Shown piece by piece: positions 17,647 to 27,306 of a DNA stretch of 54,588 bases. Position numbers and translations under genes: made by a program. Location: NCBI GenBank assembly GCA_003158745.1, contig PMLC01000135.1:8954-63541 (forward strand), in the 5' to 3' direction. This DNA is from Acidobacteriota bacterium. GTDB taxonomy: Bacteria; Acidobacteriota; Thermoanaerobaculia; Thermoanaerobaculales; Thermoanaerobaculaceae. The notes beneath the pieces were generated by a model. That model saw nothing but the letters and a program-made list of their open reading frames with translations, was not told the DNA's origin and did not search any database. Numbering within the stretch: the first letter of the stretch is position 1; each line of letters begins with the position of its first letter.

Positions 17647-20373
17647 TCAACTTTCGGTTGGGGCTGGCACTTCGGCTTGCGTCTCGACTCCCAGCGGTTT
17701 CGAAACGTCGACCATTCCGTCCTCGGCCGGCGTCAGCTCGAAGCCGCGGCGCTCGAACAGGGTGATCATCCGGCGGTTGTCCGAGGTGGTCTGGGCGACG
17801 ATCCGCTTTGCGCCCCAGCCGGACGCGATCTCGAGGCAGTAGTCGGTCAAAACGGAGCCGAGGCCCTTGTTCTGCCAGGCGTCCGTGACCAGCACCGCGT
17901 ACTCGACGCTCTCGTGGTCGGGGTCCGCGACCAGCCGGCCCACGCCGACAAGACGCCGCTCGTCGCCGTCGGCAGTCTCCGCCACGATCGCGATCTCGCG
18001 GTCGTAATCGATGAAGCAGTAGCGGGTCGCGGCCTGATGGGTGGACCACTGGAACATGTAGCGGAAGCGGGAGTAGATCGTCTCGCGGGAGCAGCTCGCG
18101 AGCATCGCCTTCCACATTGGCTCGTCCTCCGGGCGGATCGGTCGCAGCACGAGGCGAGCGCCGTCGGGCAAGGAGGCAGGGTGCACGTACTCGTCGGGGT
18201 ACGGGCGCAGGGCGAGGTGCGCGTAGGGCTTGCCGGGGTGCGCGATGGCCGCGCGGTCCACGATGACGCGGGCGTCCAGGGCGATGGCGCCGCTCGGGGT
18301 GACGAGCAGGGGGTTGACGTCGAGCTCGCGGATCTCGGGGCAGTCTGCGACCAGGTACGACAGGCGCATGAGGATCTCGATCAGCCGGTCGACGTCGACC
18401 GCCGGCCGCCCGCGGAAACCGCGCAGCAGCGGCCAGGCGCGCAGCGACTCCAGCATCCGTCGGGCTAGGCGTTCGGAAAGCGGCGGCAGCCCGAGGGCGC
18501 GGTCGCCGAACACCTCTGCCGAGACTCCCCCGAGCCCGGCGAGGATCACCGCGCCGAACACTGGGTCCGTCTTCGCGCCCAGGATCACCTCGACGCCGTC
18601 CCCGGCCGACACCATCGGCTGCACGGTGATCCCTTCGATGCGGGCGCCGGGGACGCGCTCGCGGGCGTTGCCGACGATCCGCTCGAACGCAGCGCGCACC
18701 GCGGCGCCGTCGGCGAGGCCGAGCGCCACCCCGCCCACGTCGCTCTTGTGGGTAACATCCGGCGAGAGGAGCTTCGCCACGACCGGGTAGCCGATGCGGT
18801 CGGCAATGGCAACGGCGTCGTTGGGGGTCGCCGCCGGCTGCGGGCGCGTGACGGGAATCCCATACGCCTCCAGCAGGCTCTTCGATGCGGCCTCCGAGAG
18901 CGTGTCGCCGCTCGGCGGGATGAGAGACTCGAAGCGCGTGCGCAGCTCGGCGCGGTCGAGCGTGAACGTGACCGGGACGTCGCGCGGCGTCTCGTAGAGG
19001 ATCTCGAGGTTGCGAGCGTACGCCACCAGGGTCATGAACGCCTTGACGGCTTCTTCCGGGGTCCCATACGAGGCGACGCCTGCCCGCGTGAGGATGCCGA
19101 GCCCCTCCCGCACGCTCTTGCCGCCGAGCCACGCTGCGAGGATCGGCTTGGATGTCGTGGCGGCGAGCGCACCGAGTTCTCTGGCCGTCGCGCTGGGGTT
19201 GGTCATCGCCTGCGGAGTAAGGATGGCGAGCACCGCATCCACACCGGGGTCGGCGAGCACTGCGGCGGTCGCTTTGGCGTAGCGGCGCGACGTCGCGTCT
19301 CCCAGCACGTCCACGGGGTTGCCGTGGGACCAGGCAGGCGGGAGGGCCTCGTCGAGCTTCGCAACCGTTTCGGGCGAGAGCTCGGCGAGGATTCCGTCGC
19401 GGGCGATGAGGGCGTCGGTGGCCATGACGCCGGGCCCGCCGGCGTTGGTCACGATGGCGAGGCGCGGGCCGGCCGGCCCGCGGTGACGGCCCACCAGCTC
19501 GGCGCAGTTGAAAAGGTCCCCGATCTCGAACACGCGCGCGATCCCGGCGCGCTCGAATGCGGCCTCGTAGATCGCGTCCTCGGAGGCGAGCGCCCCGGTG
19601 TGCGACGCGGCCGCGCGGGCGGACTCCGGGAACCGTCCCGCCTTGTAGGCCACGATCGGCTTGGTGCGCGCGAAGGCGCGCGCCGCGGTCATGAACTTCC
19701 TCGCGTTGCGCAGCGACTCCACGTACAGGATCACCGACTCGGTCTGCTCGTCCTCGCCGAAGTAGTCGATGAGGTCGCCGAAATCGACGTCGAGCATGTT
19801 CCCGATCGAGACGAAATGGGAGAAGCCGATGCCCTGCTCGAGAGCCCAGTCGAGGACCGACGTGCACAGTGCTCCCGACTGCGAGATGAAAGCCACCTTG
19901 CCGGGCTTCGGCATTCCGAGCGCAAAGGTGGCGTTGAGGTCGAGGGCGGGCACGATGATGCCGAGGCAGTTCGGCCCGACGATACGCATCCCGTCAAAGC
20001 GGCGGGCCTCAGCGAGGACGCGCTCCTCGAGCGCCGCGCCCGCCGGGCCGGTCTCGCGGAACCCGGCCGAGACGATGACGAGCCCCAGGATGCCGGCCTC
20101 CCCGCACGCCCGGACGACCGCGGGCACCTCCTCGGCCGGCGAGCATACGACAGCGAGGTCGGGCGTGCGCGGGAGCTCGCGTACCGACGGGTAGCACGAC
20201 ACGCCGGCGACCGCCTCGCACGCGGGGTTCACCGGGTAGACGACGCCCCGGAAACCCGAGCCTACGAGGTTCCGGAGCACGGTCCCCGAGACGCCCTTCG
20301 GGTTCTCCGTCACACCCACCAGCGCGATCCGCTGGGGCTTGAAGATCCGGTCCAGTCTGTGGACGTCCACCAC
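17647..20373 (-). CDS. NDP-forming acyl-CoA synthetase fused to GNAT acetyltransferase (Pat-like protein acyltransferase)
   Basis: About 908 residues in the order CoA-binding Rossmann domain (about 1-130), succinyl-CoA-ligase-like domains (about 150-450), ATP-grasp domain (about 480-700) and C-terminal GNAT domain (about 735-890, with VTDAWQNKGLGSVLTDYCLE as the acetyl-CoA loop). This is the layout of Salmonella Pat, which acetylates and controls acetyl-CoA synthetase and other enzymes. SHTGALASEDAIYEAAF keeps the histidine (about residue 258) that is phosphorylated in active NDP-forming synthetases, so the synthetase half may be functional. GGGAGG precedes two adjacent GTG codons (20373 and 20370); either could start. 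Divergent from tricorn. Acetyltransferase assignment is strong; targets are unknown. Confidence 0.92.
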   Translation of the reverse strand: MVDVHRLDRIFKPQRIALVGVTENPKGVSGTVLRNLVGSGFRGVVYPVNPACEAVAGVSCYPSVRELPRTPDLAVVCSPAEEVPAVVRACGEAGILGLVIVSAGFRETGPAGAALEERVLAEARRFDGMRIVGPNCLGIIVPALDLNATFALGMPKPGKVAFISQSGALCTSVLDWALEQGIGFSHFVSIGNMLDVDFGDLIDYFGEDEQTESVILYVESLRNARKFMTAARAFARTKPIVAYKAGRFPESARAAASHTGALASEDAIYEAAFERAGIARVFEIGDLFNCAELVGRHRGPAGPRLAIVTNAGGPGVMATDALIARDGILAELSPETVAKLDEALPPAWSHGNPVDVLGDATSRRYAKATAAVLADPGVDAVLAILTPQAMTNPSATARELGALAATTSKPILAAWLGGKSVREGLGILTRAGVASYGTPEEAVKAFMTLVAYARNLEILYETPRDVPVTFTLDRAELRTRFESLIPPSGDTLSEAASKSLLEAYGIPVTRPQPAATPNDAVAIADRIGYPVVAKLLSPDVTHKSDVGGVALGLADGAAVRAAFERIVGNARERVPGARIEGITVQPMVSAGDGVEVILGAKTDPVFGAVILAGLGGVSAEVFGDRALGLPPLSERLARRMLESLRAWPLLRGFRGRPAVDVDRLIEILMRLSYLVADCPEIRELDVNPLLVTPSGAIALDARVIVDRAAIAHPGKPYAHLALRPYPDEYVHPASLPDGARLVLRPIRPEDEPMWKAMLASCSRETIYSRFRYMFQWSTHQAATRYCFIDYDREIAIVAETADGDERRLVGVGRLVADPDHESVEYAVLVTDAWQNKGLGSVLTDYCLEIASGWGAKRIVAQTTSDNRRMITLFERRGFELTPAEDGMVDVSKPLGVETQAEVPAPTES

Positions 20374-20560
20374 ACCTCCCGCCCCGACATGGTACCCCGC
20401 CCGGCGTCGGGCGGTCGCCGATCCCGACATGCAGGCCGTTCGAAGCTGCGTTCCCCGGGCGGCTGTTCGGGGGAGCCCATTCCCGCCCGGCGAAACCTCT
20501 TGGTCGCGCCGGCGTATCCTTAAAAGTGAACGTGGCCCTGGCCGCAGATCCCAAGGAGGA

Positions 20561-23500
20561 ATGATGCGCAACCGAGGCCGCGGCCTCGCCGCGGCGCTGA
20601 CGCTGTCGGCTTCTGCAGTTTGGTGCGCGGCCGCAGCCGCCCCCGCCTACATTCGATACCCGGACATCAACGGCAACCGAATCGTGTTCGCGGCCGAGGG
20701 CGACCTCTGGGTCGCGAGCGATGCCGGCGGCGTCGCTCGCCGGCTGACGACCCACCCGGGGACCGAGTACTTCCCGCGCTTCTCCCCGGATGGGAAGTGG
20801 ATCGCCTTCACGGGCGAATACGACGGCAACCAAGACGTCTACGTCATTCCCGCCGAGGGCGGCGAGCCCCGGCGGCTGACGTGGCATCCGGGCGCCGACC
20901 AGGTCGTCGGATGGATCCCGGACGGCACGAAGGTGCTATTCCGCAGCCGCGCCGAGAACCCCCAGGCGTGGGAACTATTCGCCGTCGGCCTCGACGGGTC
21001 CGATCCGGAGAAACTCCCGCTCGGTTGGGCGGCTCGGATCGACATTGACCCCGACTCCGGGATCTGGGCGTTCAATCGCGTGACCTCTGAGGGGCGAACC
21101 TGGAAGCGCTATCGCGGCGGCATGGCCAGTGACATCTGGGTCGGTCGGCCCGAGCTAGCAGACTTCAGGAAGGTGGGCGACCTCGGCAGCCCGCAGGAGT
21201 TTCCCATGTGGCACGGGGGAAGAATCTACTTCTCGTGCGACGATGGGGGCACCATCAACATCTGGTCCATGAAGCCCGACGGGTCTGACCGCAGGCGCCA
21301 CACCGAATTCAAGGAGTGGGATGCGCGCTGGCCGGCGATGAGCCGCGACGGACGCATTGCCTTCACACTCGGCGGCGATATCGAGGTGTTCAACAGCTCT
21401 GACAATTCAGTTCACAAAGTGAACGTGGAACTCCCCAGCGACCGCACCCTCACGCGCGTGCGCTACCCGGAGCCCGGCCGGACGCTGACCTCGTTCGACA
21501 TTGCGCCGACTGGCGACCGGGTCGCCATCGTGACGCGAGGCGAGATCTTCACCATCCCAATCAAGGACGGGCCAACCATGCCGGTGACGAAGGGTCACGG
21601 CGCCCGCGAGAGTTGGGCCGGCTTCGCCCCCGACGGCAAGCGTCTCGTGTACGTTACCGACGCACCGCGCGAGGAGGAGATCCGCACCACCGACGCATGG
21701 GGACGGGGAGAGCCCAAGGTGGTCGTGCCCGCCGGCCAGAGTGGTTACCACTACACGCCGGCGTGGTCGCCTGACGGCAAGCTCATCGCCTACTCGGACC
21801 AGACCCAGACGCTATACGTGGTGCCCGCCGATGGCGGCACGCCGAGAGTCGCGGATCACAGCGACCAGGCCGCCATCCGCGACTACGCCTGGAGCCCGGA
21901 CGGACGCTGGCTCGCCTACTCGAAGGCCGCCCGCACCGACTACTCCGCGATCTGCATCTACGACACCAGGGATGGGATGGTCCACCGCGTCAGCGGGGCC
22001 TTCACCAACGACTACTCGCCGGCGTGGGACCCACAGGGGCGTTACCTCTACTTCCTCTCCAGCCGCGCCACCAACCCCGTCCTCGACTCCAACGACGCCA
22101 ACGTGATCGAGGCGAAGAACACCCAACCGTTCATGGTCCTGCTGCGCACGGACGTGCCTAACCCGTTTGCCGCCACCAAGGGCTTGCCGGAGGCGGAGAA
22201 GGGGGGCGAGAAGGCCAAGGACGGGAAGGCGAGGACCGACGAGAAGAGCAGCGAGGCCAAGAAGCCCGAGAGCAAGGACGCCAGCAAGGACGACAAAGCT
22301 GAGAAGCCTCCGGAACCCGTGGGGATTGACTTTGACGGCCTGGCGGAGCGCTACCTCGAGCTGCCGAACGTGGACCGCGGGCGCTACTCCAACATCGGCG
22401 CGACCGCGAAGTTCGTCTACTTCCTTTCGGCGCCGATTAAGGGCATGGGCGAGCAGCCGGCGCTGTTCGAGGAAGGCGAGCCGGACGCCACGCTCTACAG
22501 CTACGACCTCGACAAGAAAAAGCTCAAGCCGTTCACCGAGGGCGTCTCGGCCTTCGCCGTCGCCCTCAAGGCTGACAAGCTCGCGGTGATGAAGAAGCGC
22601 GGCGACATCTTCGTTTTCGACGCCGGCACCACTGCGGGCGATGCGGGAGAAGCAAAGATCTCGCTGGACGGCGTCGTGGTGGAGCTCGATCCGCGGGAGG
22701 AGTGGGCGCAGATCTTCTGGGAGGCGTGGCGGCAGGAACGCGATTTCTACTGGGACGCGGGCATGGGTGGCCTCGACTGGAAGGCGATCGGCGAACACTA
22801 CGCGACGCTGTTGCCGAGGCTCGGCGCCCGCTCCGATCTTCAAGACCTCATCGGCGAGATGATCGGCGAGCTCAACACCTCTCACACGTACGTGTTCGGC
22901 GGCGACCCGGGCGTGCGGGTCCCGCACGTATCCACCGGCCTCGTCGGTGCCGACGTGAAACGCGAGGGCAACGCGTATAGGGTGGTGCGGATCTACCGCG
23001 GCGACCCCGCCGACAACGTGCGCTCTCCGCTCGACGAGCCGGGGGTGAACGTCGTCGAGGGCACCTACATCCTCGCCGTCAACCACCGTCCGTTCGCCAA
23101 GGCCAGGCCGTTCGTTGCCGCCTTCGAGGAGCTTGCCGAAAAGGATGTGGTCCTAACCGTCAATTCGAAGCCGGGTCCGGAGGGTGCCCGCGACGTCGTC
23201 GTCCGGCCGCTCGGAACCGACCGCGAACTTCGCTACGCCGATTGGGTGCGGAAGAACCGAGAGTACGTGGCGGCGAAGACCGGGGGGAAGATCGGGTACA
23301 TCCATCTCACCGACATGCAGACCGATGGGATGACCGAGTTCAACACCTGGTTTTTCCCACAACTCGACAAGGAAGGCATGGTCGTCGACTGTCGGTGGAA
23401 CGGCGGTGGCTGGGTTTCCCAGATCATCCTCGAGCGCCTCCGTCGCAAGGTGGACAGCTTTGACCGCGCGCGAGGCGGCAACATCGAGACGTATCCTGCA

Positions 23501-23920
23501 CGCACGCTGAACGGGCCGTTCGTCGTGCTCACCAACCAGTTTGCGGGTTCCGATGGGGACATTTTCCCGGCCGCCGTCCAGCTCGAGAAACTCGCCCCTG
23601 TGATCGGCATGCGTTCGTGGGGTGGCGTCGTAGGGATCAACGAAATCCGGCCGCTCGTGGACATGGGCCTCCTCACCGAGCCCGAGGCCGCCTGGAATGA
23701 TCCGAACCACGGATGGACGATCGAGAACCACGGCGTGGATCCGGACATCGTGGTGGAGAACCTCCCCCAGGACCTCGTCAGGGGAACCGACGCGCAGCTC
23801 GACCGCGCCATCGCGGAGGTGATGAAGCTGCACAGCGCGCGCCCGCCCCTCAGGCCGAAATTCGACAAAGTGCGAGACCGCAGTCGGGATGCCTTCAGGA
23901 AGGAACTGATCCAACCGTAG
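20561..23920 (+). CDS. Tricorn protease (S41 family)
   Basis: 1119 residues. A signal peptide (to about residue 28) is followed by two beta-propellers (about 30-370 and 370-690), a charged linker, and the C1-PDZ-C2 catalytic part. Catalytic residues match Tricorn: Ser774-His775 in LNTSHTYVFGG, the nucleophile Ser997-Asp998 in FAGSDGD, and Glu1055 in IENHGVDPD. The enzyme cuts peptides, mostly downstream of larger proteases. Inside the second propeller a Lys/Glu/Asp/Ser-rich low-complexity segment (about residues 545-585, DNA near 22190-22315) is not part of archaeal Tricorn. The signal peptide implies periplasmic location, unlike archaeal Tricorn. ATGs at 20561 and 20564 are both possible after AAGGAGG. 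Confidence 0.96.
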   Translation: MMRNRGRGLAAALTLSASAVWCAAAAAPAYIRYPDINGNRIVFAAEGDLWVASDAGGVARRLTTHPGTEYFPRFSPDGKWIAFTGEYDGNQDVYVIPAEGGEPRRLTWHPGADQVVGWIPDGTKVLFRSRAENPQAWELFAVGLDGSDPEKLPLGWAARIDIDPDSGIWAFNRVTSEGRTWKRYRGGMASDIWVGRPELADFRKVGDLGSPQEFPMWHGGRIYFSCDDGGTINIWSMKPDGSDRRRHTEFKEWDARWPAMSRDGRIAFTLGGDIEVFNSSDNSVHKVNVELPSDRTLTRVRYPEPGRTLTSFDIAPTGDRVAIVTRGEIFTIPIKDGPTMPVTKGHGARESWAGFAPDGKRLVYVTDAPREEEIRTTDAWGRGEPKVVVPAGQSGYHYTPAWSPDGKLIAYSDQTQTLYVVPADGGTPRVADHSDQAAIRDYAWSPDGRWLAYSKAARTDYSAICIYDTRDGMVHRVSGAFTNDYSPAWDPQGRYLYFLSSRATNPVLDSNDANVIEAKNTQPFMVLLRTDVPNPFAATKGLPEAEKGGEKAKDGKARTDEKSSEAKKPESKDASKDDKAEKPPEPVGIDFDGLAERYLELPNVDRGRYSNIGATAKFVYFLSAPIKGMGEQPALFEEGEPDATLYSYDLDKKKLKPFTEGVSAFAVALKADKLAVMKKRGDIFVFDAGTTAGDAGEAKISLDGVVVELDPREEWAQIFWEAWRQERDFYWDAGMGGLDWKAIGEHYATLLPRLGARSDLQDLIGEMIGELNTSHTYVFGGDPGVRVPHVSTGLVGADVKREGNAYRVVRIYRGDPADNVRSPLDEPGVNVVEGTYILAVNHRPFAKARPFVAAFEELAEKDVVLTVNSKPGPEGARDVVVRPLGTDRELRYADWVRKNREYVAAKTGGKIGYIHLTDMQTDGMTEFNTWFFPQLDKEGMVVDCRWNGGGWVSQIILERLRRKVDSFDRARGGNIETYPARTLNGPFVVLTNQFAGSDGDIFPAAVQLEKLAPVIGMRSWGGVVGINEIRPLVDMGLLTEPEAAWNDPNHGWTIENHGVDPDIVVENLPQDLVRGTDAQLDRAIAEVMKLHSARPPLRPKFDKVRDRSRDAFRKELIQP

Positions 23921-24043
23921 GGTCCAGAAACGCTCCAGCGATGTCGGCGGGCGGCGGAGTCTCCACCGCCCGCGTTCTCTCGGCCGCGACGACGATGAGG
24001 CTCTTGCGAAGTTGCGGTAGCATCGTTTCCGGAGCATTGGACC

Positions 24044-26179
24044 GTGCTGGGATTGGCCAAAGCGGGGAGCGGTAGCGGGAGGCGGGTGCGCCGGGTCGGC
24101 CTCGCGTCGGCTACGCTGCTGCTGGCCAAAGGGGCGTTCGGGCTCACGCATCCGGTGGTGTCGCTGCTCTGCGCCGGAACGGAGCCCGGCGCGCCGACTG
24201 CCTGCCTCGCATACGCCAACGCCTTCCGCTCGGTGACCTACCCGGTGCGATGGGTAGCGCCGGAGCAGTGGCGCGGCGCGCCCGGTGAGGTCGTGGTGGT
24301 TCCCGGCACGGAGGTTGGCAAACTCTCGAGTGAGGTTCGGACCAGGCTCGTCGCGTTCGTGGAGGCGGGCGGCGATCTCGTCACCGCGCTCGACACCTCA
24401 CTCGCTCGCGCCCTGGGTCTGGAGTTCGCCGAAACGTCGATTGCGGTGACGGGCACCCGGGATGCGGCGGCGCCCGGTCTCTCCATCCGGTGGCGCGTCC
24501 CCGCCCAGGTGCGTCCGTTCACGGTCCCACAGAACGGGAAGGTCTTCTCTTGGACCGAGGCCCGTGCGTACCCGCTGGTAGCGGCATTTCGCCGCGGCCA
24601 TGGGGACGTGCTCTTCCTGGGCGTCGAGCTGGACGACCAGAACCCTCTCGGCACGTCGCGGTTCCCGTTCTTCCTCCAGGCGGTCGGCTCGGCGTTCGAG
24701 GTGTCGCCGCCGCTGGCCTCCTCACGCCTCGTGTTCTACGCGGACCTCGGAGATCACAACGGGCACGACCCAGAGGCGATCGCGGCTGCGTGGTGGCGCC
24801 GGGGGATCCGCGAGGTGCACGTCGGGACGTGGGACGCCTTCGAGGCCAAGTGGGAACTGTACGAGCGGCTCATCGCGGCCTGCCACCGGCGCGGGATCCT
24901 GGTCTACGCCTGGTTCGAGCTGCCCGAGGTCACGAGGCCTTTCTGGGACGCGCACCCCGAGTGGCGGGAAAAGACCGCCAGCGGCGCGGACGCGCACGTG
25001 GACTGGCGCCGCCTGATGGCGCTCTCCATCCCCGAGTGTTTCGAAGCCGTGGCCCGCTGGGCCAACGACCTGCTCCTGCGCTTCGACTGGGACGGTGCCG
25101 ATCTGGCCGAGGTCTACTTCGAGTCGCCGATGGGGCTGGAGCAGCCCGAGGTATTCACGCCGATGAACAGTGTCGTGCGCGAGGCGTTTCGGGCACGCTC
25201 AGGTTTCGATCCGAAGGACCTCTTCGACGAGCGGTCGCCTCGCTTCTTCGAGCGTGACCCCGCCGCGCTCGAATCGTTCTTCTCGTACCGGCGCGACGCG
25301 GCGGTCGACCTGCACGAGCGCCTGCTCGGGGTGATCGCCGGGGTCCGGGAGCGCAAGCCGCACCTCGATGTCGTGCTCACGCTCGTGGACGCCCTCTACG
25401 ATACGAGCATGCGCGACCGCCTCGGCATCGACACGCAGCGGATCGTTTCCCTGGGGGCGAGGTTCCCGTTTGAGCTGCAGGTCGAGGACCCGTTCACGCT
25501 GTGGGTGTTGGGCCCCGAGCGCTACGCAAAGATCGCCGCCGACTATGCGCGAATCGTCCCGCCCGGACAGCGGCTCGCGGTGGACGTCAACGTCGTCCCG
25601 CGAGGGGGAGATGTCCGCCCCACCGCCCAGCAGACGGGTCTCGAGCTCTACCGCCTGGTCGCCGAGGCGCGCCGCAGCTTCCCGAGGGTTTGTCTGTACT
25701 CCGAGGCGACGGTTTACCCGCAGGACGGCGCCCTGCTGCCGAGCGCCCTCGCGGCCACGGCGAGCATCGCACCCTCAGGTGCCCACGAAGCCATCGTGGA
25801 GAGCGACGGCACAGTCGAGCTCTCGACGGGGGCCGGTTCGGTCGCCGTCCGCCTCGACGGCCGCAACTGGCCTGCCGTCCACGGTGGCGACATGCTCCTC
25901 CCGCGCGGGCGCCACGTCGTTGAGTGGGAGGAGGGCACCGGCCTTTCAAGCCGCCTGCGCCTCCTTGGCATCACGGGTGTGCTCCTGGACGCGAACGCGG
26001 AAAGCGGCGCTCTGAGCGTGCGCTACGCGTCGCCTGCCCGGGTGTTCGTGCTGCTTCCGTTTCGGCCGGGGCGGACCGAGGTGGACGGGAAACCCCTCGC
26101 GCTCGCGGTCGCACAGAGCGATCCTGGCTTCGTGCTTTGCGCCCCCGCCGGCGAACACGTCCTCATCATCGCGCCGTGA
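24044..26179 (+). CDS. Secreted TIM-barrel protein, putative glycoside-hydrolase-like (GHL10-type)
   Basis: 711 residues, begun by GTG at 24044 with GGAG nine bases upstream. A hydrophobic N-terminus suggests export. Residues about 35-210 look like a glutamine-amidotransferase-like or flavodoxin-like domain (VVVPGTEVGKLSSEVRTRLV, then GHGDVLFLGVELDD). Residues about 225-545 form a probable (beta/alpha)8 barrel with RGILVYAWFELPEV, followed by HPEWREK, as in hypothetical glycoside-hydrolase-like families. The C-terminus is beta-rich. It lies 124 bp after tricorn on the same strand. I cannot assign a substrate. Acidic residues near AEVYFESP are candidate catalytic positions but are unproven. 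Confidence 0.6.
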   Translation: MLGLAKAGSGSGRRVRRVGLASATLLLAKGAFGLTHPVVSLLCAGTEPGAPTACLAYANAFRSVTYPVRWVAPEQWRGAPGEVVVVPGTEVGKLSSEVRTRLVAFVEAGGDLVTALDTSLARALGLEFAETSIAVTGTRDAAAPGLSIRWRVPAQVRPFTVPQNGKVFSWTEARAYPLVAAFRRGHGDVLFLGVELDDQNPLGTSRFPFFLQAVGSAFEVSPPLASSRLVFYADLGDHNGHDPEAIAAAWWRRGIREVHVGTWDAFEAKWELYERLIAACHRRGILVYAWFELPEVTRPFWDAHPEWREKTASGADAHVDWRRLMALSIPECFEAVARWANDLLLRFDWDGADLAEVYFESPMGLEQPEVFTPMNSVVREAFRARSGFDPKDLFDERSPRFFERDPAALESFFSYRRDAAVDLHERLLGVIAGVRERKPHLDVVLTLVDALYDTSMRDRLGIDTQRIVSLGARFPFELQVEDPFTLWVLGPERYAKIAADYARIVPPGQRLAVDVNVVPRGGDVRPTAQQTGLELYRLVAEARRSFPRVCLYSEATVYPQDGALLPSALAATASIAPSGAHEAIVESDGTVELSTGAGSVAVRLDGRNWPAVHGGDMLLPRGRHVVEWEEGTGLSSRLRLLGITGVLLDANAESGALSVRYASPARVFVLLPFRPGRTEVDGKPLALAVAQSDPGFVLCAPAGEHVLIIAP

Positions 26180-26220
26180 CGGATTGATTGGTGGGCCTGC
26201 GCGAAAAGAGGGCGCTCCGA

Positions 26221-27111
26221 TCAGCGCGTTCGTGCCTGGGAATCCGGCACGAGCGCGACATCTTCGAGGATGACGACGCCTTTGGGGGAACGGTCGAACA
26301 CGAGGCGAATCACCCTCAGACTCGACGGGTCGAAACGCGGCGCCGCGGCGACGAACGACGCAAGCGGCAGCTCGAAGTCCTGCAGCACGGGCTCCGTCGC
26401 CTTGCCGTAGAACCCGCTCTCGTCGCGAAGCTTGGTGAACCTCGCCACGAGTGGCAGAGGGACGGCGCGGAAGCGGCTGATTGGGAGCCGCGCCACGGCA
26501 CCCGCGCCATCCGCGAGTTCCACGCTGAAATCGAGCGGCTGGGGCGGCTGGTCCTTGGTCGGTGTCGCTGCGGGTGGTTGGTCCGCTCCCTTGGGCTGTT
26601 TCCCTGCCGTCTCGGGTTTCGGTAGCTCTTCGTCGCTCTCGGCGAGGGCGAACACCAGCGAGGATCGTCGGCTCAACATGTTCCTCTATGGAGTGGTTGC
26701 CGTGGACGATCAGCACGAGCGGGAACGGCCCCTCGCCGAGCGGGTATCAGACGCGGCCGTTGCGCGGGAAGTGCTTCGCGTCGAAACCCCAGTACCAAGC
26801 CCGGGCCTTCATCTTGAACCCCTCATTCCCCTTGAGGAACGGCGTGGCATCGACCGACTCGGTCTTGATGGCGACGCCTGTGGCGAACTCGGGACGTCGA
26901 GCAGCCCGAGGCCGGGGCGAAACGCAGCGCCGGCGGCGACGGCCATGACCACCATGGCGGCGGTGACGCTGAGCGCGGCGCCTCGCAGCGCGGCCGGACC
27001 GGGATTGAGCGCCCTCCCGGATTCTGCGATGCGGCCCCGGAGCTTGCGCCACTTCCCGGCGCCGGACCGTGCCGGCTCAGCTACGGCGTCGAGGTTCGGG
27101 CCATCTATCAT
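26221..27111 (-). pseudogene. Decayed alpha/beta-hydrolase-family gene (frameshift, stop and internal deletion)
   Basis: Three pieces of one protein are spread over two frames. Piece one starts at ATG 27111 with a basic stretch and a membrane helix (ALSVTAAMVVMAVAAGAAF). Near 26886-26900 the sense shifts frame to EFATGVAIKTESVDATPF. An in-frame TGA (26747-26749) then stands where a Trp is plausible, directly before YPLGEGPFPLVLIVHGNHS, the first strand and oxyanion region of a large hydrolase. A few residues on, the protein sense jumps to SLVFALAESDEELPKPE and a beta-rich C-terminal module (to 26221), so several hundred catalytic residues are gone. No catalytic serine motif remains. Confidence 0.7.
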
Positions 27112-27224
27112 GAGCCCTCCGCTCCGCCCCCCGTGCTCGCGATCCCGGGACGGCTCGCGCCCGACATCCTACTCAATTCCGACGTCGGCCACGGTGTGAA
27201 GGTCGTGGGCGCCGACCCGGTTCG

Positions 27225-27252
27225 GGATTGGCACGACAGGATTGGCACGACA
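27225..27252 (+). repeat. Perfect tandem duplication of 14 bp
   Basis: GGATTGGCACGACA occurs twice in a row, followed by a partial third copy (AGGATCGG). It lies between the decayed hydrolase start and the acyltransferase start, about 55 bp before the latter. Confidence 0.8.
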
Positions 27253-27306
27253 AGGATCGGCTCGACCCCTTGTCCCGGTGCTCTGCGGCGGCTACCCTCG
27301 CAGGGC

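Noticed and set aside
17501-19867. Continuation of the Sel1 frame upstream through the Pat-like gene
   Set aside because: The Shine-Dalgarno and lipoprotein signal fix the Sel1 start at 17500; the upstream part is a shadow of the Pat-like gene.
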